Below, one piece after another: positions 6,021 through 7,768 of a DNA stretch of 7,768 nucleotides; position 1 is the first letter of the stretch, and every line of letters starts with the position of its first letter. The DNA lies in assembly GCA_002428895.1 (NCBI GenBank), contig DIYC01000169.1:3915-11682 (forward strand). The letters run 5' to 3'. The notes beneath the pieces were generated by a model. The model saw only the letters and a list, made by a program, of their open reading frames with translations. It did not search any database and was not told the origin of the DNA. This stretch comes from Burkholderiales bacterium UBA6064. GTDB lineage: Bacteria > Pseudomonadota > Gammaproteobacteria > Burkholderiales > Burkholderiaceae_B. The position numbers and the translations under genes were made by a program.

Positions 6021-7768
6021 ATGCGAGACGCTCAGCCCACAGTCACCTATTTTCGGAAAAACTATCAAGCACCCAATCACAAAATCACCGACACCACATT
6101 AACCTTTGTACTTGATGCGCAACGCACTGTGGTTCAAAGTACGCTCCAATTTTCCCCTTGGAGCACACAAACGCCTGAATTCAGCCCGCTACAACTGGAC
6201 GGTGAAGACCTAGAATTAATCCGCATTACCCTCAACGACATCCCACTGACACCCACCGATTACACCCGCACCGACAACTCGCTGGTGATTCACCAAGCTC
6301 CCCGACAAGGACAATTAAACATTGAAGTGGCTATTTGCCCAGAAAAAAATTCTCGCTTGGAAGGTTTATATGTCTCCAACGGTCATTTTTTTACACAATG
6401 CGAAGCGCAAGGCTTTAGGCGGATTACCTATTTTTCTGACCGACCCGATGTTCTTTCTCGTTTTAAGGTCATCTTAAAACATCGACTAGCAACACACCCC
6501 ATCGCCTTATCCAACGGTAACTTATTAAGCAGCACATCGCTTGGCGACGGTTGGCAACAAACTCAGTGGGAAGACCCCTTTCCGAAGCCCGCCTACTTAT
6601 TTGCCTTAGTGTCAGGACAATTTGAATGCCAAGAAGAAACGATTATTCGCGGCAACGGCAAACCCGCCCTACTGCAAGTGTGGGTTGAACCTGGCAATCT
6701 AGATAAAACAGATTTTGCGATGCAAAGCTTAAAAAAATCGATTCAATGGGATCGTGAGCGGTTTGGGCTTGAACTTGACCTAGATCGATTTATGATTGTG
6801 GCTACTGCAGACTTCAACATGGGTGCCATGGAAAACAAAGGCTTAAATATTTTCAATACCCGCTTCGTGTTTGCCAACCCTCAACTTGCCACCGACACTG
6901 ATTTTGAACAAATTGAGAGTGTGGTGGGTCATGAATACTTTCACAACTGGACAGGCAACCGTGTCACCTGTCGCGATTGGTTTCAACTATCGCTAAAAGA
7001 AGGGCTTACCGTGTTTCGCGATCAAGAATTTACCAGCGACATGCTTGCCAGTGGTCTTAACCCCATTCAAGCAGCCTCTGCACGGGCGGTGAAACGAATC
7101 GACGATGTAAAAGTATTGCGCGCTTTTCAGTTTCCTGAAGATGCAGGCCCTATGGCACACCCCATTCGGCCCGACAGCTACCAAGAAATTAACAATTTTT
7201 ACACCATCACAGTGTATGAAAAAGGTGCCGAAGTGATTCGCATGCAACACACGCTGCTCGGAGAAGAAAGTTTTCAACGAGGCATGCAACTGTATTTCGA
7301 GCGACACGACGGCCAAGCCGTCACGTGTGACGACTTTGTCGATTGCATGCAAACCGCCCTGCATGAACAAAACCCGAATCAATCACTCGATCTATTTCGC
7401 TTGTGGTATAGCCAAGCAGGCACACCCCAGGTGCAGGCACACTGGAACTATCAACCTGAGCAACAAACGCTACGGCTACACTTAAGCCAGTTTTGCCCCA
7501 GCACTCCCGATCAACCTGAAAAACAGCCGTTTTTCATTCCAATCCGTATCGGTTTTATTAGTCCAACTGGTCAGCCGCTTACAGCCAAACTGACCGACAC
7601 CAGCAACCGCCTGCATGGCGATGTACTCATTTTAAGTCAAACTCAAGAAACGTATGAGTTTACCCAACTGCCTGAAGGGACAATCCCCAGCCTATTGCGC
7701 GGGTTTTCTGCACCTGTTCAACTCACGACCCAACACACCTTAAACGAACTCAACGTATTGGCCCAACA
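6021..7768 (+). CDS. pepN: Aminopeptidase N (M1 family zinc metallopeptidase), 3' end outside window
   Basis: PepN removes N-terminal residues from peptides in the cytoplasm and is a major aminopeptidase of gammaproteobacteria. The first 582 codons are present, and the large C-terminal helical domain lies mostly beyond the right edge. Features in order: the beta N-terminal domain (FRKNYQAPNHKITDTTLTF onward), the substrate-recognition GAMEN motif at 268-272, the zinc site HEYFH (His304, Glu305, His308) with the third ligand Glu327 in LKEGLTVF, and the transition-state Tyr399 in VYEKGAE. The AAGGA at 6008-6012, eight bases upstream, supports the start. Compared with E. coli PepN from memory, numbering is offset by 7 up to the zinc site and by 18 at the Tyr, which shows an 11-residue insertion (about 334-346, around LASGLNPIQAAS). 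It follows yajQ by 63 bases. Confidence 0.97.
   Translation, partial: MRDAQPTVTYFRKNYQAPNHKITDTTLTFVLDAQRTVVQSTLQFSPWSTQTPEFSPLQLDGEDLELIRITLNDIPLTPTDYTRTDNSLVIHQAPRQGQLNIEVAICPEKNSRLEGLYVSNGHFFTQCEAQGFRRITYFSDRPDVLSRFKVILKHRLATHPIALSNGNLLSSTSLGDGWQQTQWEDPFPKPAYLFALVSGQFECQEETIIRGNGKPALLQVWVEPGNLDKTDFAMQSLKKSIQWDRERFGLELDLDRFMIVATADFNMGAMENKGLNIFNTRFVFANPQLATDTDFEQIESVVGHEYFHNWTGNRVTCRDWFQLSLKEGLTVFRDQEFTSDMLASGLNPIQAASARAVKRIDDVKVLRAFQFPEDAGPMAHPIRPDSYQEINNFYTITVYEKGAEVIRMQHTLLGEESFQRGMQLYFERHDGQAVTCDDFVDCMQTALHEQNPNQSLDLFRLWYSQAGTPQVQAHWNYQPEQQTLRLHLSQFCPSTPDQPEKQPFFIPIRIGFISPTGQPLTAKLTDTSNRLHGDVLILSQTQETYEFTQLPEGTIPSLLRGFSAPVQLTTQHTLNELNVLAQ

Noticed and set aside
6993..7382. 129-codon minus-strand open frame
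   Set aside because: It is antisense to pepN in the region coding for strongly conserved M1 peptidase sequence. It has no recognisable motif.

Overview
This window looks like chromosomal DNA from a gammaproteobacterium of moderate, slightly AT-leaning base composition. The support is MurB, YajQ and PepN proteins that align along their lengths with my recollection of the Escherichia coli proteins, together with FadI-type thiolase and polyhydroxyalkanoate (PHA) genes. The genus cannot be named from the sequence alone.

Left part (1-1986, minus strand): a two-gene operon encodes a large two-domain FabG-type short-chain reductase and, 27 bases downstream, a FadI-type thiolase cut by the window edge. 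Together they could join two acetyl-CoA units and reduce the product to a 3-hydroxyacyl thioester, or run elongation or beta-oxidation chemistry.

Middle part (2143-4223, plus strand, divergent from the reductase): an unrecognised acidic 125-residue protein is followed by a type 2 short-chain-length PHA depolymerase without a visible signal peptide, then by a small phasin-like protein 24 bases downstream. A strong intrinsic terminator follows. With the divergent thiolase/reductase pair, this reads as a polyhydroxybutyrate synthesis, granule and mobilisation cluster. No PHA synthase (phaC) lies in the window.

Right part: murB (minus strand) converges on the PHA cluster and diverges from yajQ (plus), which is followed by pepN (plus, cut by the right edge). 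Between the phasin terminator and the 3' end of murB is a compact array of DnaA-box-like 9-mers, three of them direct repeats spaced exactly 12 bases apart. It is the least expected non-coding signal here.

No tRNA, rRNA, CRISPR array, insertion sequence or prophage gene was recognised, and there is no gene-free stretch over 300 bases. No clearly new multi-gene system is evident. The best leads are the DnaA-box array, the unknown protein beside the PHA genes, the leaderless depolymerase, and a short insertion near the PepN active site.
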